From positions 1-64,000 of the forward strand of contig JAFZBK010000049.1 of NCBI GenBank assembly GCA_017561825.1: DNA of 64,000 nucleotides. Reading direction: 5' to 3'. This DNA comes from Prevotella sp. Lineage in GTDB: Bacteria > Bacteroidota > Bacteroidia > Bacteroidales > Bacteroidaceae. Below, piece after piece: positions 1 to 8,218 of this stretch; the stretch's first letter is position 1; each line of letters begins with the position of its first letter. The position numbers and the translations under genes were made by a program. The notes under the pieces are model-generated. The model made no database searches. It was not told where the DNA came from and worked only from the letters and a program-made list of their open reading frames with translations.

Positions 1-26
1 AAACATTAAAATAATAATAGAGAGAA

Positions 27-809
27 GTGTTTGATTTTGGATTAAAGGATATCATCGATATCGTCCTTGTGGCGATGATGCTCTACTACTGTTACCGGCT
101 GATGAAAGAGTCGCGTTCTTTGAACGTGTTCATTGGCATCATGGTATTCATCGTGACCTGGCTCTTTGTGAGTCAGATCCTGGAGATGCGTCTCTTAGGC
201 AGTATCATGGATAAGTTGGTGAGTGTAGGTGTGATTGTCATCATCATCATCTTCCAGGATGAGATCCGTAAGTTCCTTTATAATCTAGGTGCCCACCGGC
301 GGGTTCGTTCGTTGGTGAAGGTGTTCAAGAATGGCGAAAAGAATACTGAGCGGAGTACCGACAAGGAAACGATCATCCCCATCGTCATGGCTTGCATGAA
401 CATGGCACGTAGGAAGGTCGGTGCCTTGATCGTCATCGAGCGCAACACGCCTCTCGACGACATCGTGGCAACAGGCGATGTGATTGATGCTTCCATCAAC
501 CAACGACTCATCGAAAACATCTTCTTCAAGAACTCACCGCTGCACGACGGTGCTATGGTGATTGCCCGCAAACGCATCAAGGCCGCTGGCTGCATCCTGC
601 CCGTCTCGCACAGCGTGGATATCCCTAAGGAACTAGGACTCCGGCATCGGGCTGCCATGGGTATCTCACAGGAGAGTGATGCCATTGCTGTGGTGTGCTC
701 CGAGGAGACTGGGCGTATCAGCGTGGCCATCAACGGTAACTTCCAACTCCGTTTGTCAGCTGAGGAACTGGAGAGTATCCTGACCAAGGAAATGGCAACA
801 ATAGAATAA
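27..809 (+). CDS. cdaA: Diadenylate cyclase, CdaA/DacA type
   Basis: Membrane-bound DisA_N-family enzyme that makes cyclic di-AMP from two ATP. The 260-residue protein has three hydrophobic N-terminal segments (about 9-24, 33-50 and 60-77), then a cytosolic cyclase domain (about 110-250) with the two signature motifs, DGA at 174-176 and RHRAAMG at 206-212. Length and order of parts fit the CdaA class rather than DisA, which lacks the membrane part and has a C-terminal helix-hairpin-helix domain. The start is GTG at 27; no upstream ATG is available in the window. It ends 34 bp before pta and may be co-transcribed with it. No cdaR-like partner follows, so regulation cannot be read here. Confidence 0.93.
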   Translation: MFDFGLKDIIDIVLVAMMLYYCYRLMKESRSLNVFIGIMVFIVTWLFVSQILEMRLLGSIMDKLVSVGVIVIIIIFQDEIRKFLYNLGAHRRVRSLVKVFKNGEKNTERSTDKETIIPIVMACMNMARRKVGALIVIERNTPLDDIVATGDVIDASINQRLIENIFFKNSPLHDGAMVIARKRIKAAGCILPVSHSVDIPKELGLRHRAAMGISQESDAIAVVCSEETGRISVAINGNFQLRLSAEELESILTKEMATIE

Positions 810-843
810 CCAGATAAAAGAATCTCATCATAAAGAAAAAGCT

Positions 844-1851
844 ATGGATTTAATTCAACAAATCATCGAACGCGCCAAGAGTAATAAACAGCGCATCGTG
901 CTCCCCGAAGCAGAAGAGGAGCGCACACTGACTGCCGCTGACCGTGTATTGGCGGATGATATTGCCGATATCATCCTCATCGGTAATCCCGAGAAGGTAC
1001 ACGCGCTGGCTGCTGAGAAAGGACTGACAAATATAGGTAAGGCAACGCTCATCGACCCGCTGAACTGCGACAAGAGCGAGGAGTATGCCCAGTTGCTGGC
1101 TGAGTTACGTAAGAAGAAGGGTATGACTATCGAGCAGGCTCGTGAGCTGGTGAAGAACCCGCTGTATCTGGGTTGTATGATCATCAAGACGGGTGATGCT
1201 GACGGACAGATCAGCGGTGCCCTTTCCACAACCGGTGAGACACTTCGTCCTGCTCTTCAGATTATCAAGACCGCTCCGGGTATCACCTGTGTGAGTGGTG
1301 CCATGCTGCTCATTACCCAGAAGCCGGAATTCGGCGAGAATGGTGTTCTTGTGGTAGGTGACGTGGCTGTTACCCCGATGCCCGATGCCGACCAGCTCAG
1401 TCAGATTGCCGTTTGTACGGCACAGACCGCCAAGAGTGTGGCTGGCTTCGACGATCCCCGTGTGGCCATGCTGAGTTTCTCCACCAAGGGTTCTGCCACT
1501 CACGAGGTAGTGGATAAGGTCATCGAGGCAACCTGTCTGGCTAAGGAACTGGATCCTGCCCTGAAGATCGACGGTGAGTTGCAGGCTGATGCCGCTTTGG
1601 TTCCTGTTGTGGGTAAGAAGAAGGCTCCTGGCAGTGAGATTGCCGGTAACGCCAATGTGCTGGTATTCCCGAACCTCGAGGTAGGAAACATCGCCTATAA
1701 GTTGGTGCAACGACTTGGTGACGCCATTGCCATCGGTCCGATCCTCCAGGGTATCGCCCGTCCTGTAAACGATCTCTCTCGTGGCTGCTCCGTAGAAGAC
1801 ATCTACTATCTCGTGGCTATCACTGCCTGTCAGGCAATGGACGCGAAATAG
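844..1851 (+). CDS. pta: Phosphate acetyltransferase
   Basis: Cytosolic enzyme converting acetyl-CoA and phosphate to acetyl phosphate and CoA, the first step of ATP-yielding acetate production. The 335-residue protein is the short PTA_PTB-domain form, without the N-terminal P-loop and DRTGG regions of the enterobacterial enzyme. Family segments are visible around residue 125-160 (SGALSTTGETLRPALQ, then a Gly/Ala-rich stretch) and near the C-terminus (GPILQGIARPVNDLSRG). It sits 138 bp before ackA on the same strand; this gap contains two GC-rich hairpins, so expression of ackA may be modulated between the genes. Confidence 0.96.
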   Translation: MDLIQQIIERAKSNKQRIVLPEAEEERTLTAADRVLADDIADIILIGNPEKVHALAAEKGLTNIGKATLIDPLNCDKSEEYAQLLAELRKKKGMTIEQARELVKNPLYLGCMIIKTGDADGQISGALSTTGETLRPALQIIKTAPGITCVSGAMLLITQKPEFGENGVLVVGDVAVTPMPDADQLSQIAVCTAQTAKSVAGFDDPRVAMLSFSTKGSATHEVVDKVIEATCLAKELDPALKIDGELQADAALVPVVGKKKAPGSEIAGNANVLVFPNLEVGNIAYKLVQRLGDAIAIGPILQGIARPVNDLSRGCSVEDIYYLVAITACQAMDAK

Positions 1852-1866
1852 AAGACTCTCCCCCGT

Positions 1867-1970
1867 CCCCTCCCTGAAAGTGAGGGGAGTAGATAGTTAA
1901 TTATTTAACCTCAAAGAAATGCCCCTATAACTCCCGGAAAGGTAATTACTCCTCCCCATTTAGGGGGAGG
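1867..1970 (+). repeat. Two C-rich/G-rich hairpins in the pta-ackA gap
   Basis: Arm CCCCTC (1867-1872) pairs with GAGGGG (1882-1887), and CCTCCCC (1951-1957) pairs with GGGGAGG (1964-1970) around a 6-nt loop. A further pyrimidine/purine-rich stretch runs to 1981, just before the ackA start. No T-tract follows either stem, so these look like intergenic palindromic repeats or processing/attenuation structures rather than clear terminators. Confidence 0.55.
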
Positions 1971-1989
1971 TAGGGAGGGGGTCCTTATT

Positions 1990-3183
1990 ATGAAGATATT
2001 AGTATTGAACTGTGGTTCGTCCTCTATCAAGTACGCATTGTACAACATGGACGACAAGAGTGTGATGACCAGCGGCGGTGCAGAGCGCGTTGGCTTGGAT
2101 GGCTCCTTTGTTAAGGTGAAGCTGGCGAACGGTGAGAAGAAGCAGATTATGCACGATATTCCCGAGCATACCGAGGGCGTGAAGTTCATCTTCTCCCTGC
2201 TCACTGATCCTGAAATCGGTGTGATCAAAGACCTCAGCGAGATTGATGCTGTGGGTCATCGTATGGTGCACGGCGGTGAGAAGTTCAACAAGAGCGTGAT
2301 CCTCACCGACGAGGTACTGAAGGTTTTCGAGGAGTGCTCTGATCTGGCTCCGCTGCATAACCCTGCTAACCTGAAGGGTGTGAACGCTGTGAAGGAACTG
2401 ATGCCCGGACTTCCTCAGGTAGGTGTGTTCGACACCGCTTTCCACCAGACCATGCCTCCGAAGGCTTTCATGTATGCCATTCCTTACGAATTGTACGAGA
2501 AGTATGGCATCCGTCGCTATGGCTTCCATGGAACAAGTCATCGCTATGTCTCAGCCCGTGCCTGTGAGTTCCTCGGTATTCCTGCCGAAGGTACCAAGAT
2601 GGTTACCTGTCATGTGGGTAACGGTGGTTCCATCTGCGCCGTGAAAGACGGTAAGTGCGTGGATACATCCATGGGTCTTACCCCGCTTGAGGGCTTGATG
2701 ATGGGTACGCGTGCTGGTGATATCGACGGTGGCGCCGTAACGTTCATCGAGAAGAAACTCGGTTTGGATGCCGACGGTATGTCGAACCTGTTGAACAAGC
2801 AGAGTGGTGTGGCTGGTCTGACTGGTGGTAGCAGTGATATGCGCGATGTGGAGAATGCCGCCAAGAGTGGTGATCCTCGTGCTAAGCTGGCACAGGATAT
2901 GTATTTCTACCGCATCAAGAAATATATCGGTGCTTATGCTGCCGCTATGGGTGGACTCGATGTCATTGTGTTCACAGCCGGCGTAGGCGAGAATCAGACC
3001 AGCATGCGTTCTGTTGTCTGCCAGGACATGGAGTTCCTTGGCGTGAAGTTCGACGAGCAGCGCAACAATGTTCGCGGTGAAGAGGCTATCATCTCTGCTG
3101 ATGATTCCCGTGTAAAGGTTGTGGTCATTCCTACCGACGAGGAACTTATGATAGCCACCGACACCATGAACCTGCTGAAGTAA
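1990..3183 (+). CDS. ackA: Acetate kinase
   Basis: Cytosolic kinase that transfers the phosphoryl group of acetyl phosphate to ADP, giving acetate and ATP. At 397 residues it has the normal length. The N-terminal phosphate-binding motif VLNCGSSSIKYAL is at residues 4-16, a second family signature RRYGFHGTSHRYVS lies about 175-190, and the second nucleotide-binding lobe shows HVGNGGSICAV (about 205-215) and FTAGVGENQ (about 320-330). It follows pta, giving the standard Pta-AckA pair. A strong terminator hairpin follows 23 bp after the stop. Confidence 0.97.
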   Translation: MKILVLNCGSSSIKYALYNMDDKSVMTSGGAERVGLDGSFVKVKLANGEKKQIMHDIPEHTEGVKFIFSLLTDPEIGVIKDLSEIDAVGHRMVHGGEKFNKSVILTDEVLKVFEECSDLAPLHNPANLKGVNAVKELMPGLPQVGVFDTAFHQTMPPKAFMYAIPYELYEKYGIRRYGFHGTSHRYVSARACEFLGIPAEGTKMVTCHVGNGGSICAVKDGKCVDTSMGLTPLEGLMMGTRAGDIDGGAVTFIEKKLGLDADGMSNLLNKQSGVAGLTGGSSDMRDVENAAKSGDPRAKLAQDMYFYRIKKYIGAYAAAMGGLDVIVFTAGVGENQTSMRSVVCQDMEFLGVKFDEQRNNVRGEEAIISADDSRVKVVVIPTDEELMIATDTMNLLK

Positions 3184-3206
3184 GGCAAAAACTTCTTTAA
3201 AGTATC

Positions 3207-3248
3207 AAAGAGGGTGGGGCAGAAAGCATTCTGACTCACTCTCTTTTT
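3207..3248 (+). terminator. Rho-independent terminator after ackA
   Basis: AAAGAGGGTGGG (3207-3218) pairs over 12 positions (two G-U) with CTCACTCTCTTT (3235-3246). An inner CAGAA/TTCTG stem continues the hairpin, and a T run follows (3244-3248). Confidence 0.8.
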
Positions 3249-3412
3249 GTGCTTGTCTGTTGGCAACGAGGCAATTAATAAAAGTTAAACAACGACTTAG
3301 GGATTAAACATTTTTTCATTTTACCACTCTAATACGTGTACATATGTAACACATTCCATTAACTCCAAGCAGTTAAGCGAATGTAAACTTAAATGATTAA
3401 CCCTTTTGTTGT

Positions 3413-6400
3413 ATGAGTTTTCACTGCCGTACCCTTGTCTTGTCGATGGCACTAATGCTGAGTCTGTTTGCACAGGCCCAGAATGAGTCGTTATCAGGTT
3501 CCGTTGTTGATAGTGAGCAACGCCAAGCCCTTGAGAATGCCACGATCCAGTTGTATAAATTAAGTAAGTCGAATGGCCGTAACGACACCACCTATGTCAA
3601 CGGTGCCTATTCCGATAAGAATGGGCAATTTGTCATCAGCGGTGTCAACGAAGGCAACTACCTGTTGCGTGTCAGTTTTATTGGCTATAAGCAAGTGAAC
3701 CGTAATCTCACCAAGGTAAGCGGTCGTCCGCTGGCAGTAGGGCAGATCGTCATGCAGAATGATGGCATGATACTCGATGAGACCGTGGTGCTAGCCAACC
3801 TGCCCAAGATGGTGGTCAAGGATGATACGTTGGTGTATAACGCCGATGCGTTCCGCGTGCCAGAAGGTGCTGTCATCGAATCGTTGGTGGAGATGCTGCC
3901 AGGTGCGAAGATCGATGATGATGGAGGTGTTACTATCAATGGCAAGCAGGTGAGAAGATTCAAGATGGACGGTCGTGACTTCATGACCGGCAACAACGAT
4001 GCGGTGATGAAGAACCTTCCTTCATATGTGATTGATAAGGTAAAAGCCTATGATGAGAAGAGCGACTTGTCACGTATGACTGGTATTGATGATGGTAATG
4101 ACGACTTCGTCTTGGAGTTCGAGACCAAGCGTAGTGCACGCAACGGACTGCAGATGAATCCTGATGTGGGCTATGGTACGGATAACCGCTACGGTATCCG
4201 TCTTACCGCCATGAAACCGTTTGGCGACATGCGCTATACCTTCATGGGTAATGCCAATAACGTGAACGACCGTAACTTCTCAGGTCGTGGCGGTCGTGGT
4301 CGTGGTAATAACCAAGGACAGCGAGAAACGAAGACCGCCGCATTGGATGTGAGCTACGAGAAGACAAGAGATTTCAGGGTCAGCGGACGTGTAACATGGA
4401 CGCGCAACGATGCTGACAACTGGAACCGCCAGGGATCGGAGAACTTCGTCAATACTCGTGGTGGTGCCTTCTCGAACAGCATCAGTCAGAGCTATTCGCG
4501 TAACAACAACTGGTCGGGTAACATGAACCTGCAATGGAGCATCGACAGCGTGACCACCCTCTCGTTCCGTCCTAATGTCAGCTTGGGCAGCAGCGACAGT
4601 CGTTCGTTCTCCACTTCTGCCTCGTTCAATGCCAACCCCTTCGATTATGTAGATGATGCTTTGAGCGAAGAGAGTCTGCGCTACATGGACGAGCATAACC
4701 TGATTGTGAACAGTAACCAGAGTAAGTCACTGAGCCATGGCAATAACAAGAACCTCAGTTCTCAGTTGCAACTCACCCGTCGTTTTGGTTCCAAGGGTCG
4801 TAATGTGGCCATCAGCTCGAACATCAATTACAGCGATAATGACAATCGTAATGCCAACCTCTCTGCCGTTCGACTTTTCCAGACGATGAATATGTTCGGC
4901 AACGACTCCACCTATCAGACGAACCGTTATACCTTGTCAAACAGTGATAACTTCAGCTATCAGATAGGTGTTACCTATACCGAGCCGCTTTATAACTTCA
5001 AGCCGAAACCATCAGCCTTGGACAGCCTCATGGTGCGCGGTGGCTTTGGCGGCGGTGGCATGATGAGGGGCGGTAATAACCGCAGCTTTGGTGCCCAGGG
5101 TATCTTCCTGCAGTTGAACTACCGTTATAACTACAGTCGTCAGAAGAGCGATCCCGCTACCTACGACTTCCCAACCTTCACAGATGAGGCCTTTGCCGAT
5201 GTGATCAATGATTATCGTGAATGGACCCGTCTGTTCGGTTATCTGGACAATCCCTTTGAGATGTATCTGAGCGATAGGTTGAGTCGTTACTCAGAGCGTA
5301 CGGAGAACAATCAGAATATTGACCTACAGTTGCGTGTGGTGCGTGATAAGTTGAACATGAATGCCGGTGTGACCTTCCAGCCCCAGCATGCACACTACAT
5401 CCAGCAGTATCTGGGTATTCCCATTGATACGACGCGAACCGTGACCAATGTGTCGCCAACCCTGAATGTGCGCTACCGTTTCAACCAGCAAACCAACCTT
5501 CAGGTGCAGTTGAGAGGACAATCATCTCAGCCGAATATCACGCAGTTGCTCGATATCTACGACGATACGAACCCCCTGAACATCTCCATGGGTAATCCCG
5601 GCTTGAAGCCTTCGTTCAACACCAACCTGAACGTGAACTTCCAGATGCAGCGTATTCCCACAATGATTCCCGGCAATGGAGGTTTCCAAATGCCTGGCGG
5701 TGGCGGAGGTTTCCAGATGCCTGGTGGCGAAAGCTTCCAGATTCCTAAGGCACAGCGCCACTGGAGTTTCAGTGCCAACGCAGGATTGCGCACCACGAGG
5801 AACTCCATCGGTAATGTGGTTACCTATAACGAGACCACTGGTGGACGCATCTCTCGTCCTGAGAACATCAACGGTAACTGGAGCATCAATGGTGGCGGCT
5901 CGTTCAATATCGGTCTTGACACCTTGAACCGCTGGGACTTCAGTGGAGGTGTGAACGCCAGCTATAACCACCAGATCGGTTATGTGAACCTGAACCGCAC
6001 GGCCATTCCCGACCGTAATGTTACACATACCTATAATGTATCTCCCGATGTGTCACTCAGCTATCGTAACAACTGGCTCAGCGTATCCTTGAACGGTCGT
6101 GCCACCTATGCTCATACAGAGAACCGACTGCAGGCTTCGCGTAACCTCACCACTTGGAATTTCTCTTATGGTGCGAACACCAAGATTACCTGTCCGTGGG
6201 GCACTAGTCTGTCAACCGATGTCAATATGTTCAGCAAACGAGGATATGACGATCAGACGCTGAACACCAATGAGTTTATCTGGAACTTGCAGCTCTCGCA
6301 AGGCTTCCTCAAAGGCAGGAAGCTCACGGTGATGCTGCAGTGGTACGATATCCTGAACCAGCAGTCGAACTTCACCCGAACAGTCAATGCAAACGGCTGG

Positions 6401-6649
6401 ACCGACCGCGAGGTGAACTCCATCACCAGCTACGCGATGATTCACGTGAGTTATCGTCTGAACCTATTCGGCAGAAACAGTCAGAATAACGGATGGGGCG
6501 GCGGTCGTGGCGGTCGTAACGGCGGCAACATGCCTGCCGGTGGATTCCCCGGTGGTGGCTTCCCAGGAGGTGGCGGCTTCCCTGGCGGAGGCGGTGGTGG
6601 ATTCCCCGGTGGTGGTATGCCTGGTGGCGGTGGATTCCCAGGAATGTAA
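3413..6649 (+). CDS. Outer-membrane beta-barrel protein with Gly-rich tail (TonB-receptor-like)
   Basis: Probable outer-membrane barrel of the Bacteroidota 'outer membrane beta-barrel family' (carboxypeptidase-regulatory-like N-domain plus TonB-receptor-like barrel); the substrate is unknown. The 1078-residue protein starts with a signal peptide ending AQA-Q (about 22), followed by a CarboxypepD_reg-like domain (about 26-115), a plug-like region (about 120-230, with VRRFKMDGRDFMTGN) and aromatic-rich barrel strands to about 1025. Two low-complexity Gly regions stand out: a loop with two GGFQMPGG units near 752-770, and a C-terminal tail of roughly 50 residues made of GGFPGGG units ending in FPGM. 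The barrel therefore does not end on the usual terminal aromatic residue. The start is ATG 3413 and no Shine-Dalgarno is present. It is monocistronic, with a terminator just after it. Confidence 0.8.
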   Translation: MSFHCRTLVLSMALMLSLFAQAQNESLSGSVVDSEQRQALENATIQLYKLSKSNGRNDTTYVNGAYSDKNGQFVISGVNEGNYLLRVSFIGYKQVNRNLTKVSGRPLAVGQIVMQNDGMILDETVVLANLPKMVVKDDTLVYNADAFRVPEGAVIESLVEMLPGAKIDDDGGVTINGKQVRRFKMDGRDFMTGNNDAVMKNLPSYVIDKVKAYDEKSDLSRMTGIDDGNDDFVLEFETKRSARNGLQMNPDVGYGTDNRYGIRLTAMKPFGDMRYTFMGNANNVNDRNFSGRGGRGRGNNQGQRETKTAALDVSYEKTRDFRVSGRVTWTRNDADNWNRQGSENFVNTRGGAFSNSISQSYSRNNNWSGNMNLQWSIDSVTTLSFRPNVSLGSSDSRSFSTSASFNANPFDYVDDALSEESLRYMDEHNLIVNSNQSKSLSHGNNKNLSSQLQLTRRFGSKGRNVAISSNINYSDNDNRNANLSAVRLFQTMNMFGNDSTYQTNRYTLSNSDNFSYQIGVTYTEPLYNFKPKPSALDSLMVRGGFGGGGMMRGGNNRSFGAQGIFLQLNYRYNYSRQKSDPATYDFPTFTDEAFADVINDYREWTRLFGYLDNPFEMYLSDRLSRYSERTENNQNIDLQLRVVRDKLNMNAGVTFQPQHAHYIQQYLGIPIDTTRTVTNVSPTLNVRYRFNQQTNLQVQLRGQSSQPNITQLLDIYDDTNPLNISMGNPGLKPSFNTNLNVNFQMQRIPTMIPGNGGFQMPGGGGGFQMPGGESFQIPKAQRHWSFSANAGLRTTRNSIGNVVTYNETTGGRISRPENINGNWSINGGGSFNIGLDTLNRWDFSGGVNASYNHQIGYVNLNRTAIPDRNVTHTYNVSPDVSLSYRNNWLSVSLNGRATYAHTENRLQASRNLTTWNFSYGANTKITCPWGTSLSTDVNMFSKRGYDDQTLNTNEFIWNLQLSQGFLKGRKLTVMLQWYDILNQQSNFTRTVNANGWTDREVNSITSYAMIHVSYRLNLFGRNSQNNGWGGGRGGRNGGNMPAGGFPGGGFPGGGGFPGGGGGGFPGGGMPGGGGFPGM

Positions 6650-6663
6650 TAATCAATATACAA

Positions 6664-6700
6664 AAAGAAAGTACAGCTTAGAACTGTACTTTCTTTGTTT
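6664..6700 (+). terminator. Strong terminator after the barrel protein
   Basis: A perfect 13-bp stem (6664-6676 with 6684-6696, AAAGAAAGTACAG and its complement) has a 7-nt loop and runs into GTTTTTCC. The A-rich left arm could also make it work for transcription from the right. Confidence 0.9.
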
Positions 6701-6734
6701 TTCCACCCTTCTTAATCATATAGCATGCTACATG

Positions 6735-6800
6735 TTCCCAGCCTGGGAATTATTTGTTCCCAACGTGGGAACATTTTATTCCCAACGTGGGAATGTTTTC
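6735..6800. repeat. Three-copy 22-bp quasi-palindrome array A
   Basis: Units start at 6735, 6757 and 6779, exactly 22 bp apart. Each is a 15-bp quasi-palindrome (TTCCCAACGTGGGAA in units 2 and 3, TTCCCAGCCTGGGAA in unit 1) plus a 7-bp AT-rich spacer. It lies between the terminator of the barrel gene and the promoter of the DUF59 gene. The reverse complement of the same unit forms array B at 38535-38600. Confidence 0.9.
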
Positions 6801-6872
6801 AGGGTGAAGAGTGAAGAAGAACATTTGTATATTTAACTTGCACTCGATAGTAAAAGAAAAATAGTTATTTTC

Positions 6873-6903
6873 TTTGTACTATCCTCATTTATTTGTACCA
6901 TTG
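6873..6903 (+). promoter_or_regulatory. Upstream promoter-like copy (degenerate -7)
   Basis: TTTG at 6873-6876, a 19-bp spacer and TACCATTG at 6896-6903, one base off the Bacteroidota consensus TAnnTTTG. It lies 81 bp upstream of, and resembles, the functional-looking promoter at 6954-6984, and it runs directly into a hairpin. Confidence 0.5.
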
Positions 6904-6919
6904 GCTCCGCCGAAGGTAC
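6895..6919 (+). repeat. GGCTnCGCC hairpin element, copy H1
   Basis: GTACC (6895-6899) pairs with GGTAC (6915-6919) and GGC with GCC around a 3-nt loop. It overlaps the -7 box of the upstream promoter copy. The same element recurs at 11500-11524, 38673-38697 and 38714-38737. Confidence 0.75.
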
Positions 6920-6953
6920 TTGCATTCGACAGAAAAAATAAATCTTCATTTAT

Positions 6954-6984
6954 TTTGTTCTGTCCTCATTTATTCGTACCTTTG
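6954..6984 (+). promoter_or_regulatory. Promoter for the DUF59-lpxH pair
   Basis: TTTG (6954-6957), a 19-bp spacer and TACCTTTG (6977-6984) match the Bacteroidota primary-sigma consensus. The next ATG is at 6991, only 6 nt after the -7 box, so the transcript would be leaderless or nearly so. Confidence 0.8.
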
Positions 6985-6990
6985 TCCCCA

Positions 6991-7311
6991 ATGACACAAG
7001 AGGAAAAGACAATTATCGAAGAACGTATCGTGGATGTGATCAAGACAGTGTATGATCCGGAAATCCCTGTTAACATCTACGACCTGGGCATGATCTACAA
7101 GATCGATGTGCAGGATAATGGCGACGTGGAGGTGGATATGACGTTCACTGCACCCAACTGTCCTGCTGCAGATTTCATCCTTGAGGATGTGCGCACAAAG
7201 ATCGAGAGCGTGGAAGGTGTTCAGAACGTGAACGTAAACCTCGTCTTTGAACCTGCATGGGATCAGAGTATGATGAGTGAAGAGGCCCGTGTTGAATTAG
7301 GATTCGACTGA
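6991..7311 (+). CDS. DUF59 / MIP18-family iron-sulfur assembly factor (SufT-like)
   Basis: A 106-residue protein that is essentially one DUF59 domain, a family linked to Fe-S cluster carriage or maturation. Visible signatures are DPEIPVNIYDLGMIY (about 22-36) and TAPNCPAADF (about 54-63), which contains the single conserved Cys. A longer in-frame reading from 6874 would begin inside the upstream promoter copy and run through the hairpin and the main promoter; ATG 6991 is therefore the better start. It is followed after 3 bp by lpxH, so the two are probably co-transcribed. Family assignment is firm; the exact client proteins are unknown. Confidence 0.88.
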   Translation: MTQEEKTIIEERIVDVIKTVYDPEIPVNIYDLGMIYKIDVQDNGDVEVDMTFTAPNCPAADFILEDVRTKIESVEGVQNVNVNLVFEPAWDQSMMSEEARVELGFD

Positions 7312-7314
7312 AAT

Positions 7315-8079
7315 ATGAAGAATGTTTATATAATCAGTGATGCCCATCTCGGCTCATGGGCGATACCACACCAGCGCATGCAGGAGCGGCGGTTGGTAAG
7401 GTTCCTTGATGACATCAAGCACAAGGCGGCGGCAGTGTATCTGCTCGGCGACATGTTCGACTTCTGGTACGAATGGAAATATGCCGTACCCAAAGGCTAT
7501 ACGCGCTTCCTTGGGAAGATATCAGAGCTGACCGATATGGGTGTTGAGGTGCATTACTTCACGGGTAACCACGACATCTGGATGTATGGTTATCTGGAGA
7601 AAGAATGCGGCGTGATTCTTCATAAGCAACCTCTCACCACAGAGATCTATGGTAAGGTGTTCCTCATGGCTCACGGTGACGGCTTGGGCGATCCTGACAA
7701 GAAGTTCAAGTTCATTCGTGGCATGTTCCGCAACAAAGTGTGTCAGCGACTCTTCTCCACGCTGCATCCCCGCTGGTCGATGTGGTTCGGGCAGACATGG
7801 GCTAAGCATTCCCGCATGAAACGTGCCGACGGGAAGGAGCCTCCGTATATGGGAGAAGACAAGGAGTTCCTGGTGCTCTACACGAAGGAATATATCAAGA
7901 CTCATCCCGAAATCGACTACTTCATCTACGGTCATCGTCACATCGAACTCGACCTGATGCTGTCGCGTAAGTCACGCATGATGATCATCGGTGACTGGAT
8001 CTGGCAGTTCACCTATGTGGTGTTCGATGGTGAGCACCTCCTACTTGAAGAATACGTGGAAGGAGAGAGCAAACTTTAA
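7315..8079 (+). CDS. lpxH: UDP-2,3-diacylglucosamine pyrophosphatase, LpxH-like
   Basis: Calcineurin-like metallophosphoesterase that likely removes UMP from UDP-2,3-diacylglucosamine to give lipid X in lipid A synthesis, at the inner face of the cytoplasmic membrane. The 254-residue protein shows the metal-binding order SDAHLGS (residues 8-14), GDMFDFWYEW (about 44-53), GNHDIW (about 84-89), AHGDG (about 119) and YGHRH (about 202). LpxH and its Bacteroidota homologues share this layout, although LpxG/I-type replacements exist in other phyla. Its TAA stop (8077-8079) is also the first three bases of the 41-bp inverted repeat arm that follows. Confidence 0.87.
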   Translation: MKNVYIISDAHLGSWAIPHQRMQERRLVRFLDDIKHKAAAVYLLGDMFDFWYEWKYAVPKGYTRFLGKISELTDMGVEVHYFTGNHDIWMYGYLEKECGVILHKQPLTTEIYGKVFLMAHGDGLGDPDKKFKFIRGMFRNKVCQRLFSTLHPRWSMWFGQTWAKHSRMKRADGKEPPYMGEDKEFLVLYTKEYIKTHPEIDYFIYGHRHIELDLMLSRKSRMMIIGDWIWQFTYVVFDGEHLLLEEYVEGESKL

Positions 8080-8117
8080 TTAATGATTAAGAATGAAGAA
8101 TTAATAATTATGATTAC
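8077..8117 (+). repeat. Left arm of a perfect 41-bp inverted repeat
   Basis: These 41 bases are the exact reverse complement of 9403-9443. The arm is built of AT-rich 7-mers of the type GAATTAA/TAATTAA/GAATGAA. It starts exactly on the stop codon of lpxH. Confidence 0.93.
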
Positions 8118-8161
8118 ATTAATGACATAGAATAATTATGATTACCTTAATGAGATAGAAT
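8106..8161. repeat. 28-bp tandem direct repeat, two copies
   Basis: 8106-8133 and 8134-8161 differ at only about two positions (shared core AATTATGATTAC, then TTAATGA and ATAGAAT). The first copy overlaps the end of the 41-bp arm. It lies upstream of the four-helix protein gene. Confidence 0.85.
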
Positions 8162-8218
8162 GAGGAATGATGCTTTTAGCATTTGTTCCATACTATAATA
8201 CTATGATTCCCTTAGACT

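Noticed and set aside
3336-3352. Operator-like palindrome GTGTACATATGTAACAC upstream of the barrel gene
   Set aside because: Only the inner ACATATGT is a perfect palindrome; a single copy with no linked regulator is too weak to call.
6490-6649. Frameshifted C-terminus of the barrel protein
   Set aside because: The Gly-rich frame is regular, ends at a stop followed directly by a terminator, and an internal loop has the same composition.
6735-6800. Possible CRISPR array
   Set aside because: Only three 15-bp repeats with 7-bp spacers, no cas genes, and the spacers are themselves conserved between arrays A and B.
6874-6990. N-terminal extension of the DUF59 protein
   Set aside because: The extension would be coded by the duplicated promoter and hairpin; the DUF59 domain starts right after ATG 6991.
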